From JAJUFS01 sp036381175 (lineage in GTDB: Bacteria > Pseudomonadota > Gammaproteobacteria > Natronospirales > JAJUFS01), in contig DASVDI010000019.1 in NCBI GenBank assembly GCA_036381175.1, positions 1 to 64,000 of the forward strand: DNA of 64,000 nucleotides. Direction: 5' to 3'. The position numbers and the translations under genes are program-made. Positions 53,396 to 61,530 of this stretch are shown in pieces (the first letter of the stretch is position 1; the number at the start of each line of letters is the position of its first letter). The notes beneath the pieces were generated by a model. That model searched no databases. It worked only from the letters and a program-made list of their open reading frames with translations, and was not told the DNA's origin.

Positions 53396-55000
53396 ATGCA
53401 ACATCCTGATTCGGGCAATCCGCCTTTCGATGTTCTCGTTCTCGGCTCCGGCGCCGCCGGTCTGAGCCTGGCATTACGCCTGCCCGGCTCGCTGCGTGTC
53501 GCCGTGGTTTCGAAAGGATCGCTTGATGCCGGCAGCACGCATTGGGCGCAAGGCGGCGTTTCCGCCGTGCTTGAAGAAACCGATTCCATCGACGCACACG
53601 TTGAAGACACGCTCGCCGCCGGCGCGGGATTGTGCAATCCGGATGTCGTGCGAAACATCGCATCACGCGGACCGGCGGTAATCCAGTGGCTGGTGGAGCA
53701 AGGCGTCGCGTTCACGCGCCATGGCGACAGCGAAAAATTTCATCTCACGCGCGAAGGCGGCCACAGTCATCGCCGCGTGATTCACGCCGATGATGCCACC
53801 GGCCGCGCCATCCAGCACACGCTTGAAGCGCGCTTGCGCGATGCGCCGAACATCACGGTGCTGGAAAATTTCATTGCAGTTGATCTTGTGACGGCGAGCA
53901 AGTTCGGTGCGAATGACGATCGCGTGCTCGGTGCCTACCTGCTCGATATCGCGAGCCAGCAAGTCATCGCGCAAGCGGCGAATACCGTGGTGCTTGCCAC
54001 CGGCGGCGCGAGCCGCGCGTATCTTTACACCTCGAATCCGGATGGCGTGACCGGCGACGGCATTGCGATGGCGTGGCGCGCTGGCTGTCGCATCGCGAAC
54101 ATGGAATTCATGCAGTTCCATCCAACCTGCTTGTATCACCCGAAAGCGAAAACGCTGCTGCTGACCGAAGCCCTGCGCGGTGAAGGCGCGAAGCTGCTGT
54201 TGCCGGATGGCGAGCGTTTCATGCCACGCTTCGATCCGCGCGCGGAACTCGCGCCGCGCGATATCGTCGCGCGCGCGATCGATCATGAAATGAAACGTCT
54301 CGGCATCGATCACGTGCTGCTCGACATTTCGCACAAGCCTGCCGCATTCATCCGCGAATACTTTCCGAACGTCTACGCAAGCTGCCTCGAATACGGATTC
54401 GATCTCGCGCGTAAACCCGTGCCGGTCGTTCCCGCTGCGCATTACACCTGCGGTGGCGTGATTGCCGATGTTGCCGGGCGCACGGACTTGCCGGGCCTGT
54501 ACGCCATTGGCGAAGTCGCGCACACCGGCCTGCACGGCGCTAACCGCATGGCATCGAATTCGCTGCTGGAATGCCTGGTGCAGGCCGAAGGCGCAGCGAA
54601 CGACATTGCGACGCGGTGCGCGGAATCGCCCGCGGCTACCGAAATTCCTGCATGGGACGAAAGCCGCGTGACGAATTCCGACGAGGAAGTCGTCGTTTCG
54701 CACAACTGGGATGAACTGCGGCGCTTCATGTGGGATTACGTCGGCATCGTGCGCACCGACAAGCGCCTGCAACGCGCGCTGAACCGCGTGGAACTTCTGA
54801 AAGCGGAAATCGCGGAGTACTACGGCAACTTTCGTGTGACGGCCGATCTCATCGAATTGCGCAACCTGGTGACGGTCGCGGAGCTGATCGTGCGCTCCGC
54901 GCAACACCGCAAGGAATCGAGGGGCCTGCATTACACGCTGGATTACCCGGAACGCGATGAACGCCAGCCTCCACGTGACACTGTGTTGACGCCAAACTAA
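53396..55000 (+). CDS. nadB: L-aspartate oxidase
   Basis: FAD enzyme of 534 residues that oxidises L-aspartate to iminoaspartate, the first step of de novo NAD synthesis. FAD motif DVLVLGSGAAGLSLALRL at residues 9-26; AQGGVSAVLEETDSIDAHVED near 60; substrate region HTGLHGANRMASNSLLECLV near 380. Unlike SdhA it lacks the His that binds FAD covalently. It is divergent from rpoE; nadA/nadC are not in the window. Confidence 0.96.
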   Translation: MQHPDSGNPPFDVLVLGSGAAGLSLALRLPGSLRVAVVSKGSLDAGSTHWAQGGVSAVLEETDSIDAHVEDTLAAGAGLCNPDVVRNIASRGPAVIQWLVEQGVAFTRHGDSEKFHLTREGGHSHRRVIHADDATGRAIQHTLEARLRDAPNITVLENFIAVDLVTASKFGANDDRVLGAYLLDIASQQVIAQAANTVVLATGGASRAYLYTSNPDGVTGDGIAMAWRAGCRIANMEFMQFHPTCLYHPKAKTLLLTEALRGEGAKLLLPDGERFMPRFDPRAELAPRDIVARAIDHEMKRLGIDHVLLDISHKPAAFIREYFPNVYASCLEYGFDLARKPVPVVPAAHYTCGGVIADVAGRTDLPGLYAIGEVAHTGLHGANRMASNSLLECLVQAEGAANDIATRCAESPAATEIPAWDESRVTNSDEEVVVSHNWDELRRFMWDYVGIVRTDKRLQRALNRVELLKAEIAEYYGNFRVTADLIELRNLVTVAELIVRSAQHRKESRGLHYTLDYPERDERQPPRDTVLTPN

Positions 55001-55002
55001 AC

Positions 55003-55076
55003 GTAGGTTGGGGTGAGGTATTCCGAACCCCAACATCGCAAACTGTTGGGGTTCGCTGTGCTCACCCCAACCTACG
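55003..55076. repeat. Nested GTAGGTTGGGGTGAG repeat, copy 2
   Basis: The outer arms GTAGGTTGGGGTGAG/CTCACCCCAACCTAC and inner arms GAACCCCAAC/GTTGGGGTTC are perfect. It lies between nadB and ygfX, which converge. Confidence 0.88.
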
Positions 55077-55085
55077 CGCTTCGTT

Positions 55086-55538
55086 TCACGGTTTTTCAAA
55101 CAACTCCGCATCCGGCGTCAGCCGCAAACGCACCGCAAGCCTTCGAAACGCATTCGCGTCGCAATTGTCAGCCAACAGCGCAACCCGGAATTTTCGCCGG
55201 CAGCAAGCGCACTGCCAGCGCAGCGCGAGCATGCGGCTACCGATAAAAATCCCGGGGAGCAGGCGTGCTTCGTCGTGCTCGCGTCCTTTCCTGTCAACCA
55301 GCATCCAGCGTCCGTCGGATTGCCAGGCAATACGGCGCAGTTCACCGCGCGCCCAGTGAAACTGCGCGAACGTCGCAGGCAACATCGCTGCATTGAGAAG
55401 TAGCGTGAGAACGACAGGGATATTTACGAACCACGGCGCGAGCGCCGCGGCGGATATCAAAAGAAAGGAATAAAGATAAAGACGCCGGCTTGCGCGAATA
55501 TCAAACGCGCAGCGCGGATACGAGTTTCCGGATGACAT
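55086..55538 (-). CDS. ygfX: YgfX-like membrane protein
   Basis: A 150-residue protein of the YgfX (CptA) family with two membrane helices near residues 20-60 (LYLYSFLLISAAALAPWFVNIPVVLTLLLNAAM). In E. coli YgfX is encoded after SdhE; the pair was once described as toxin-antitoxin (CptA/CptB) and also linked to SdhE membrane association. Here too it overlaps sdhE by 38 bp. The C-terminal part has CACCRRKFR, a cysteine cluster. Confidence 0.85.
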   Translation of the reverse strand: MSSGNSYPRCAFDIRASRRLYLYSFLLISAAALAPWFVNIPVVLTLLLNAAMLPATFAQFHWARGELRRIAWQSDGRWMLVDRKGREHDEARLLPGIFIGSRMLALRWQCACCRRKFRVALLADNCDANAFRRLAVRLRLTPDAELFEKP

Positions 55539-55743
55539 GTTGCATGTCCTCGTCCTGAGGTTGATCGTGTTCCATCACGTAATCCCACAACACGGGATCC
55601 TGGCATTCGAGCAACTCGCGAAACGCACGCTGCTCCGTTTCCGTTGCCGCCGCGTAATCGCGTTCGAGATAACGCTCAAGCAGCACGTCGAGTTCTTTCA
55701 TGCCGCGGCGGCAAAGCCAGCGAAGGCGCGCGTTGTCGTTCAT
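55501..55743 (-). CDS. sdhE: FAD assembly factor SdhE
   Basis: An 80-residue helical protein that helps covalent flavinylation of SdhA, homologous to mitochondrial SdhAF2. The signature RGMKELD near residue 13 (RGxxE) and the core YLERDYAAATETEQRAFRELLECQDPVLWDYVM are intact. It lies 108 bp downstream of sdhB, separated by a repeat, on the same strand. Confidence 0.95.
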   Translation of the reverse strand: MNDNARLRWLCRRGMKELDVLLERYLERDYAAATETEQRAFRELLECQDPVLWDYVMEHDQPQDEDMQHVIRKLVSALRV

Positions 55744-55759
55744 GGATACTGATCTTCAT

Positions 55760-55835
55760 GTAGGTTGGGGTGAGATATTTCCGAACCCCAACGTCCTGCG
55801 ATGTTGGGGTTCGCGTTGCTCACCCCAACCTACGC
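55760..55835. repeat. Nested GTAGGTTGGGGTGAG repeat, copy 3
   Basis: The same nested arms as copies 1 and 2. It lies between sdhB and sdhE on their common strand, so it may sit in a shared transcript and form mRNA hairpins. Confidence 0.88.
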
Positions 55836-55851
55836 ACTGGTCACGTGAAGG

Positions 55852-56637
55852 TCAGACCTTTCGCTTGACCAGGTCCTGTTTCGTCTCCGCAATCGCCTTC
55901 GCCGGATTCAAACCCTTCGGGCAGGTATTCGTGCAATTCATGATCGTATGGCAGCGATACAGCTTGTACGGATCTTCGAGATCGTCGAGACGCTCACCGG
56001 TCCCTTCGTCGCGCGAATCATTCAGCCAGCGGCGCGCCTGCAGCAACACGGCGGGGCCAAGATAGCGTTCACTGTTCCACCAGTAGCTCGGGCAGGACGT
56101 CGAACAGCAGGCGCAGAGAATGCACTCGTAAAGCCCGTCCAGCTTTTCGCGATCTTCCGGCGATTGCAGGCGCTCGTGATCGGGCGGCGCCGGCGTTGTC
56201 GTTTTCATCCACGGTTCGATGGATGCGTATTGCGCGTAGAAATTCGTGAGGTCCGGCACGAGGTCTTTCACGACCGGCTGGTGCGGCAGAGGATAGAGTT
56301 TCACATCACCTTTGACGTCATCGATCGCGCGCGTGCACGCCAGCGTATTCACGCCGTCAATGTTCATCGCGCAGGAACCGCAGATACCTTCACGGCAGGA
56401 ACGGCGGAAGGTCAGCGTCGCATCGACTTCGTTCTTGATCTTGATGATCGCGTCGAGAACCATCGGGCCGCATTTGTCGAGATCGACCTCGTAAGTGTCC
56501 ATGCGCGGGTTTTCGCCCGTATCCGGATCATAGCGATAGACCTTGAACGTCTTGACGTTCTTCGCGTCTTTCTCCGCCTTGTAAACCTTTCCCTTGCTGT
56601 TGATCTTCGAATTCTTCGGAAGCGTGAACTCTGCCAT
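55852..56637 (-). CDS. sdhB: Succinate dehydrogenase iron-sulfur subunit
   Basis: The iron-sulfur subunit of respiratory complex II, 261 residues. Plant-type [2Fe-2S] motif CREGICGSCAMNIDG, [4Fe-4S] motif CILCACCSTSC and [3Fe-4S] CHTIMNCTNTCPKGLNP are all present. It carries electrons from the SdhA flavin to ubiquinone. The ATG at 56637 has AGGAAGAGAA upstream. Last of the sdhC-D-A-B order. Confidence 0.97.
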   Translation of the reverse strand: MAEFTLPKNSKINSKGKVYKAEKDAKNVKTFKVYRYDPDTGENPRMDTYEVDLDKCGPMVLDAIIKIKNEVDATLTFRRSCREGICGSCAMNIDGVNTLACTRAIDDVKGDVKLYPLPHQPVVKDLVPDLTNFYAQYASIEPWMKTTTPAPPDHERLQSPEDREKLDGLYECILCACCSTSCPSYWWNSERYLGPAVLLQARRWLNDSRDEGTGERLDDLEDPYKLYRCHTIMNCTNTCPKGLNPAKAIAETKQDLVKRKV

Positions 56638-56707
56638 TTCTCTCTTCCTCTTCACGACGCCATGGCGCCACTACCGCAATACAGGAGCGCGCTCAGCGCG
56701 CGATTCA

Positions 56708-58513
56708 TCAATATACGCGCTGCTTCGGAGGTATAACTTCGATTTCGTCCGTCAGCGTCTTCATGTGCACCGGCCGGTATTCGAAACGCACGCTGCCCTG
56801 TTCATCGATCCATGCGAGCGTGTGCTTCATCCACTTCTCGTCATCGCGATCCGGGAAATCCTCGCGTGCATGCGCGCCGCGCGATTCCTTGCGATTGATT
56901 GCACCGGCGAGCGTCACGGTCGCGAGATCCAGCAGGTTTTCCAGTTCCAGTGTTTCCACGAGATCGGAGTTCCAGATCATGCTCGCGTCGGTCACCTGCA
57001 CGTTCTCGAAAGATTTGTAGATGTCGTTCAGAACGTTCAGACCTTCTTCCATCACCTCGCCCGTGCGGAACACCGCGGCATGCGCCTGCATGGTCTTCTG
57101 CATTTCAAGACGAATCGCGGCAGTCGGGCGGCCGCCTTCACGCTTCGCGCCGCTGCGGAATTTGTCCAGGCGCTTGAACGTTGCCTCGCCAGCATTTTCC
57201 GGCAACGCTTTCTGGCGCGCGCCGGGCTTGAGGATTTCACCGCAACGCTGGGCAGCCGCACGACCGAACACGACGAGATCGAGCAGCGAATTCGAGCCAA
57301 GACGATTCGCGCCGTGTACTGACACGCACGCCGCCTCACCGACCGCCATCAAACCCGGCACGACAGAATCCGGGTCGCCGTCACGCGAGGTGACGACTTC
57401 ACCCGTGTGCAGCGACGGCACGCCGCCCATGTTGTAGTGAACGGTCGGAATGACCGGAATCGGTTCTTTCGCCACATCGACGCCCGCAAAAATCTTCGCG
57501 GTCTCGGCAATGCCCGGCAAGCGCTTCTCGATCACCTCGGGGCCGAGATGCATGAGATTGAGATAGATGTGATCCTTCTCGGGACCGACGCCGCGACCTT
57601 CACGAATTTCTATGGTCATTGAGCGCGAGACAACATCGCGCGATGCCAGATCCTTCGCGTTCGGTGCGTAACGTTCCATGAAACGTTCGCCGTCGCTGTT
57701 CGTGAGGTAACCGCCCTCGCCGCGCACGCCTTCCGTGATCAGGCAACCCGCGCCGTAAATTCCGGTCGGATGGAACTGCACGAACTCCATGTCCTGCAGC
57801 GGAAGTCCCGCGCGCAAGACCATCGCGTTGCCATCGCCCGTGCAGGTATGCGCGGACGTGCAGGAAAAATACGCGCGGCCATAACCGCCCGTCGCAAGAA
57901 TCACCGCCTGCGCGCGGAAACGATGAATCGTGCCATCGGCGAGATTCCACGCAATCACGCCACGGCACGCACCGTCTTCCATGATGAGATCGAGCGCGAA
58001 ATATTCGATAAAGAATTCCGCGTGATGTTTCAGTGCCTGCTGGTACAGCGTGTGCAGCATGGCGTGACCGGTGCGATCCGCCGCAGCACACGTGCGTTGC
58101 GCGGTGCCCTTGCCGAAGTGCGTCGTCATGCCGCCGAAAGGACGCTGGTAGATGCGGCCTTCTTCCGTGCGCGAAAACGGCATGCCGTAATGTTCGAGTT
58201 CGATCACCGCCTGCGGCGCTTCCTTGCACATGTACTCGATCGCGTCCTGGTCGCCGAGCCAGTCGGAACCTTTCACGGTGTCGTACATATGCCAGCGCCA
58301 GTCGTCTTCGCCCATGTTGCCGAGCGATGCGGAAATGCCGCCCTGGGCTGCAACCGTGTGCGAGCGCGTCGGGAATACTTTCGTCACGCACGCCGTCTTG
58401 AAACCGAGTTCGACCAGGCCGACGGTCGCGCGCAATCCCGCGCCGCCCGCACCGACCACGACCACATCGTAGGTGTGATCGACGATCTTGTAGTTGTCCA
58501 TGGCATTCGTCAT
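56708..58513 (-). CDS. sdhA: Succinate dehydrogenase flavoprotein subunit
   Basis: The catalytic flavoprotein of complex II, 601 residues, oxidising succinate to fumarate. FAD motif DVVVVGAGGAGLRATVGL at residues 16-33; the covalent FAD His is in FPTRSHTVAAQGGISASLGN; substrate region HGANRLGSNSLLDLVVFG. The ATG at 58513 has GGGGAC upstream; another ATG at 58501 is possible. It follows sdhD with an overlap-free gap of 4 bp. Confidence 0.97.
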   Translation of the reverse strand: MTNAMDNYKIVDHTYDVVVVGAGGAGLRATVGLVELGFKTACVTKVFPTRSHTVAAQGGISASLGNMGEDDWRWHMYDTVKGSDWLGDQDAIEYMCKEAPQAVIELEHYGMPFSRTEEGRIYQRPFGGMTTHFGKGTAQRTCAAADRTGHAMLHTLYQQALKHHAEFFIEYFALDLIMEDGACRGVIAWNLADGTIHRFRAQAVILATGGYGRAYFSCTSAHTCTGDGNAMVLRAGLPLQDMEFVQFHPTGIYGAGCLITEGVRGEGGYLTNSDGERFMERYAPNAKDLASRDVVSRSMTIEIREGRGVGPEKDHIYLNLMHLGPEVIEKRLPGIAETAKIFAGVDVAKEPIPVIPTVHYNMGGVPSLHTGEVVTSRDGDPDSVVPGLMAVGEAACVSVHGANRLGSNSLLDLVVFGRAAAQRCGEILKPGARQKALPENAGEATFKRLDKFRSGAKREGGRPTAAIRLEMQKTMQAHAAVFRTGEVMEEGLNVLNDIYKSFENVQVTDASMIWNSDLVETLELENLLDLATVTLAGAINRKESRGAHAREDFPDRDDEKWMKHTLAWIDEQGSVRFEYRPVHMKTLTDEIEVIPPKQRVY

Positions 58514-58517
58514 TGAA

Positions 58518-58892
58518 TCAGTCCCCGAACGCGACGCGCAGCACGCTGATGACAGCGACCACGGCCAGCAACACATGAATGAAATTATTGAGAATGAGCG
58601 CCGTGAATTTCAGCCACTCGGTGTGAACGTAATCTTCGAACACGACCTGCACGCCGAGCTTGGAATGATAAAAAAGCGTGCCGGCCATCAGCGCGAGCAG
58701 CACGGCATTGAACGGATGGCGCATCCATTCCGTCACATCGGCGTGATTCGCGCCGATCAGCATCAGCACGGAAACCGCGAACCAGACACCGAGCGGCGCA
58801 AGCGCAATCGCCGTCAGGCGCTGCATCCAGAAATGCTCGGTGCCGCTTTTCGCGGAGCCAAGACCTTCCACTCTTTTCAATGGTGTTCGCAT
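58518..58892 (-). CDS. sdhD: Succinate dehydrogenase membrane anchor subunit D
   Basis: A 124-residue membrane anchor of complex II with three hydrophobic helices (near residues 27-48, 60-78 and 98-122), which with SdhC binds heme b and ubiquinone. It contains HFWMQRLTAIALAPLGVWF and FHDY-like FEDYVHTEWLKF. The start overlaps the sdhC stop (ATGA). Confidence 0.92.
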   Translation of the reverse strand: MRTPLKRVEGLGSAKSGTEHFWMQRLTAIALAPLGVWFAVSVLMLIGANHADVTEWMRHPFNAVLLALMAGTLFYHSKLGVQVVFEDYVHTEWLKFTALILNNFIHVLLAVVAVISVLRVAFGD

Positions 58893-59335
58893 CACGCCGT
58901 CCCTCCCATGGCACTCCACGCGAACCACCAGGTTCCGGCGGTCGCGACGACCACGAACACCAGCACGGTCCAGCCGGATGCGTAGAACTGCGGAATCTCG
59001 AAGCCGACGCCTGCATCCCACAACAAATGCCGGATGCCGTTGGCGAGGTGATAGAAGAACACGACCGACCAGCCGAACAGGAACGCAATACCGACAGGAT
59101 GCGTGATGATGCCCGCCGTCCATTCGTAGGTTTCGCCGCCGATGGCGACGGATGCAAGCCACCACGCCAGCACGATCGAGCCGACCGACAGCGCGATGCC
59201 GGAGGCGCGATGCAGGATGGACAGCGTCATGGTGATCTGCCAGCGATACACCGACAGATGCGGCGACAACGGCAGATCGAACCGGGGGCGTTCGGTCTGG
59301 TAACCTCCGGCCGCGGGTTTGTTCGACGTGGTCAT
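58892..59335 (-). CDS. sdhC: Succinate dehydrogenase cytochrome b556 subunit C
   Basis: A 147-residue membrane anchor of complex II. It has RPRFDLPLSPHLSVYRWQITMTLSILHRASGIAL near residue 20, the sdhC signature with the RP.SPHL...HR.SG pattern, and FYHLANGIRHLLWDAG near residue 95 with the heme-ligand His. Three membrane helices. First of the four sdh genes; preceded by the SdhAF4-like gene. Confidence 0.95.
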   Translation of the reverse strand: MTTSNKPAAGGYQTERPRFDLPLSPHLSVYRWQITMTLSILHRASGIALSVGSIVLAWWLASVAIGGETYEWTAGIITHPVGIAFLFGWSVVFFYHLANGIRHLLWDAGVGFEIPQFYASGWTVLVFVVVATAGTWWFAWSAMGGTA

Positions 59336-59354
59336 GGTGCTTCCTTTGGTTCAG

Positions 59355-59374
59355 ATCCTGTCGCGGGACAGGAT
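59355..59374 (-). other. Stem-loop between sdhAF4-like gene and sdhC
   Basis: ATCCTGTC/GACAGGAT with a GCGG loop lies 20 bp before the sdhC start. No T-run follows on the minus strand, so it may be a leader hairpin or partial attenuator. Confidence 0.4.
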
Positions 59375-59398
59375 GCGCGGGAATTATCAGCCCGAAGA

Positions 59399-59584
59399 TC
59401 AGAAGTCGATGCAGCGCCCGTTCTTCTCCCAGTCGCCGTAACGCGTGGGATCGAGGCCATCGCGACGGCCACCGTACTCTTTCGGTCGCTCGTCGGTCGT
59501 TTTTTCCACGCGAGATTCCTTCGGCTGCCAGAGTTTCGGCTCGCCGGGGCGCGAATCGGACTGTCTTTCTGAATCGTCGGACAT
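59399..59584 (-). CDS. SdhAF4-like (DUF1674) assembly factor
   Basis: A 61-residue (from MSDDSERQ) protein of the DUF1674/SDHAF4 family, whose eukaryotic members help assemble and protect the flavinated SdhA. The conserved C-terminus is present: EYGGRRDGLDPTRYGDWEKN then GRCIDF, the family's xxGGxxGxxPTRYGDWEKxGRxxDF signature. It lies 63 bp upstream of sdhC on the same strand, so its role in complex II assembly fits its location. A longer in-frame start at 59599 is possible. Confidence 0.88.
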   Translation of the reverse strand: MSDDSERQSDSRPGEPKLWQPKESRVEKTTDERPKEYGGRRDGLDPTRYGDWEKNGRCIDF

Positions 59585-59756
59585 GCGGGTGGAATTCACT
59601 GAACGCTGCGGATGAGGCCGACAAGTTTAAGAAATACGCGCCGCTCCCGCAATGCGCCGGAGCGTTTCGCCGCCCAATCGCCGTGCTTTTTCCCGGCTGC
59701 GCGCTGGCTTACCATTGTGCGCCCGCCATTCCTTTCAGCATGGAAAACCGCCGCTT

Positions 59757-60656
59757 ATGACAGCAATCGCGCAGGATTCCCGCCACTGGCTACCGGAAAA
59801 CGCCGCCATTGCAAGCATGGATTCTCACCGCATCGTGAAAGTAGCAGGACCGGATGCGCTCGAATTCCTGCAAGGACAATTCTCGAACGACATCGCAGCA
59901 CTCAATGAAAATCCGGGCCAGTTGTCGAGCTACAACAATCCGAAAGGCCGCGTGCTGGCGTTTCTTCGTGTGCTGAAACACCGCGACGAGTATTGGCTGG
60001 TCGTGGATGCAGGAATCGTCGATGCATTCCTGCAACGCCTTCGCATGTTCGTGCTGCGCTCGAAACTCACCGTCGAGACGGCCGATGAACTCCGCGGTGT
60101 CGTCGTTGCAGGCGCCGATGCGGCTCGCGAGCTTGCCGACAGGAATCTTCCTGCGCCCGGCGCTGGTGAATCTGTCGTGAAAGACGATTGCGTTTTCCTC
60201 GGCCTGCCCGGTCCCGCGCCACGTGTGGAAATCTACGGCCCGAAAGACGCGCTCCCGCCACTGGATCTTGCGACCGCAACGCAGGACGACCTCGCCCGCT
60301 GGGATGTTCTGTTCAAGCTGCCGCGCATCACCGACGCGAATCGCGATGCACACGTCGCGCAGCATCTCGATCTCGACGAACTCGGCGCGATCAATTTCAA
60401 GAAGGGTTGCTACACTGGCCAGGAAATCATCGCGCGCATGAAATATCTCGGGAAAGTGAAGAAACGCACGTCGGTGTTTCTTGGCGATGGCGCGAATGTT
60501 GGCGATGCACTACGAACGGAAGATGGCAGAAGTGTTGGTGAAGTCGTGAACGTCGCTGTTGCGAACGAACAGCAACTGGTTCTTGCCGTTGTGAATCTCG
60601 ATGACCGCGACAAGATATTGGCTGTCAACGAGCACCCGCTCGAACGCCTGTCGTAG
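59757..60656 (+). CDS. ygfZ: YgfZ-like folate-binding protein
   Basis: A 299-residue GcvT-fold protein of the YgfZ (IBA57-like) family, needed for [4Fe-4S] cluster maintenance together with tetrahydrofolate. The signature KGCYTGQE is at about residue 219 (INFKKGCYTGQEIIARMKYLGKVKKR), preceded by MDSHRIVKVAGPDALEFLQGQFSNDIAAL near residue 21. The ATG at 59757 is chosen. It is divergent from the sdh cluster, fitting a link to iron-sulfur enzymes. Confidence 0.92.
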   Translation: MTAIAQDSRHWLPENAAIASMDSHRIVKVAGPDALEFLQGQFSNDIAALNENPGQLSSYNNPKGRVLAFLRVLKHRDEYWLVVDAGIVDAFLQRLRMFVLRSKLTVETADELRGVVVAGADAARELADRNLPAPGAGESVVKDDCVFLGLPGPAPRVEIYGPKDALPPLDLATATQDDLARWDVLFKLPRITDANRDAHVAQHLDLDELGAINFKKGCYTGQEIIARMKYLGKVKKRTSVFLGDGANVGDALRTEDGRSVGEVVNVAVANEQQLVLAVVNLDDRDKILAVNEHPLERLS

Positions 60657-60678
60657 GGCGAAGAATCAAAAGCAAAGG

Positions 60679-60780
60679 CAATAGACAGGATTAACAGGAT
60701 TTTTAAAGCGGATTTACAGGATTACTGACTTGCCTTTTTATCCTGTTAATTCTGAAAAATCCTGTTAATCCTGTCTATTG
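60679..60780. repeat. AACAGGATT inverted repeat, full copy
   Basis: The left arm CAATAGACAGGATTAACAGG pairs with a right arm ending ATCCTGTTAATCCTGTCTATTG; inside, GCGGATTTACAGGATT pairs with TCCTGTTAATTCTG. It lies between ygfZ and the GST gene, which converge. Confidence 0.88.
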
Positions 60781-60787
60781 TTCTTGT

Positions 60788-61399
60788 TCACGAAGACTGC
60801 ATCGGCCTGAGGCCGCTGCTTTCCAATCGGTTTAGCCACGCCTGCACATTCGGAAATTCACCAAGATCAAAACCACCATCCGCCGCGCAGTGCGTGTAGG
60901 CATGCAAGGCGATATCGGCAATCGTGGACGCATTCGCTACGAAGAAATCATGCGATGAAAGATGCTTGTCCATCATGGCGAGCGCTTGCCTGCCGCGCTC
61001 GACCAACGCAGGCAGTTCCGCGCGACGCGGATGATCTTCGGCCAGGAACAATTCGATGAAGCGCGCCACGGCGATGTACGGTTCGTGACTGTACTGCTCG
61101 AAGAACAACCATTGCATCGCTTGCGCTTTCTCGAAACGATCTACAGGAAGATACCGCGTGCCTTCGGCGAGATAACAAAGAATCGCGTTCGATTCCGGCA
61201 GGATTTTTCCATCCGGCAATTCCAGCACCGGCACTTTTCCATTCGAGTTCAGCGCAAGAAACTCCGGCGTGCGCGTACCGCCGTGTGCGCTGTCGATCTC
61301 GATCCATTCATAAGGCTGGTTCGTCAACTCGAGAATCTGCCGGACCTTGTGGCAGTTCCCGGAAACACTCATGCCGTGCACGCGATACATGGCGGCCAT
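60788..61399 (-). CDS. Glutathione S-transferase family protein
   Basis: A 203-residue GST. The N-terminal thioredoxin-like domain has MYRVHGMSVSGNCHKVRQILELT with Ser/Cys at the glutathione thiol position, then NSNGKVPVLELPDG and LPESNAILCYLAEGTRYLP; the C-terminal helical domain has ASTIADIALHAYTHCA with the conserved N-capping Asp. Substrate unknown. Flanked on both sides by AACAGGATT repeats. Confidence 0.9.
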   Translation of the reverse strand: MAAMYRVHGMSVSGNCHKVRQILELTNQPYEWIEIDSAHGGTRTPEFLALNSNGKVPVLELPDGKILPESNAILCYLAEGTRYLPVDRFEKAQAMQWLFFEQYSHEPYIAVARFIELFLAEDHPRRAELPALVERGRQALAMMDKHLSSHDFFVANASTIADIALHAYTHCAADGGFDLGEFPNVQAWLNRLESSGLRPMQSS

Positions 61400-61421
61400 T
61401 CTCCGAAGAAAAAAGAAAAAG

Positions 61422-61520
61422 AATAGACAGGATTAACAGGATTTTTAAAAGCGGATTTACAGGATTAATTGATTTTCTTTAATCCTGTTAATTCTGAAAA
61501 ATCCTGTTAATCCTGTCCAT
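61422..61520. repeat. AACAGGATT inverted repeat, full copy
   Basis: Arms AATAGACAGGATTAACAGG and AATCCTGTTAATCCTGTCCAT, with GCGGATTTACAGGATTAATT and CTTTAATCCTGTTAATTC inside. It lies between the GST gene and lysS, both minus-strand. Confidence 0.88.
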
Positions 61521-61530
61521 GCTGTTGCTC

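Noticed and set aside
55086..55743. Toxin-antitoxin call (CptA/CptB) for ygfX-sdhE
   Set aside because: The locus is next to sdhB and carries the SdhE RGxxE motif; complex II assembly explains it better than a toxin-antitoxin role.
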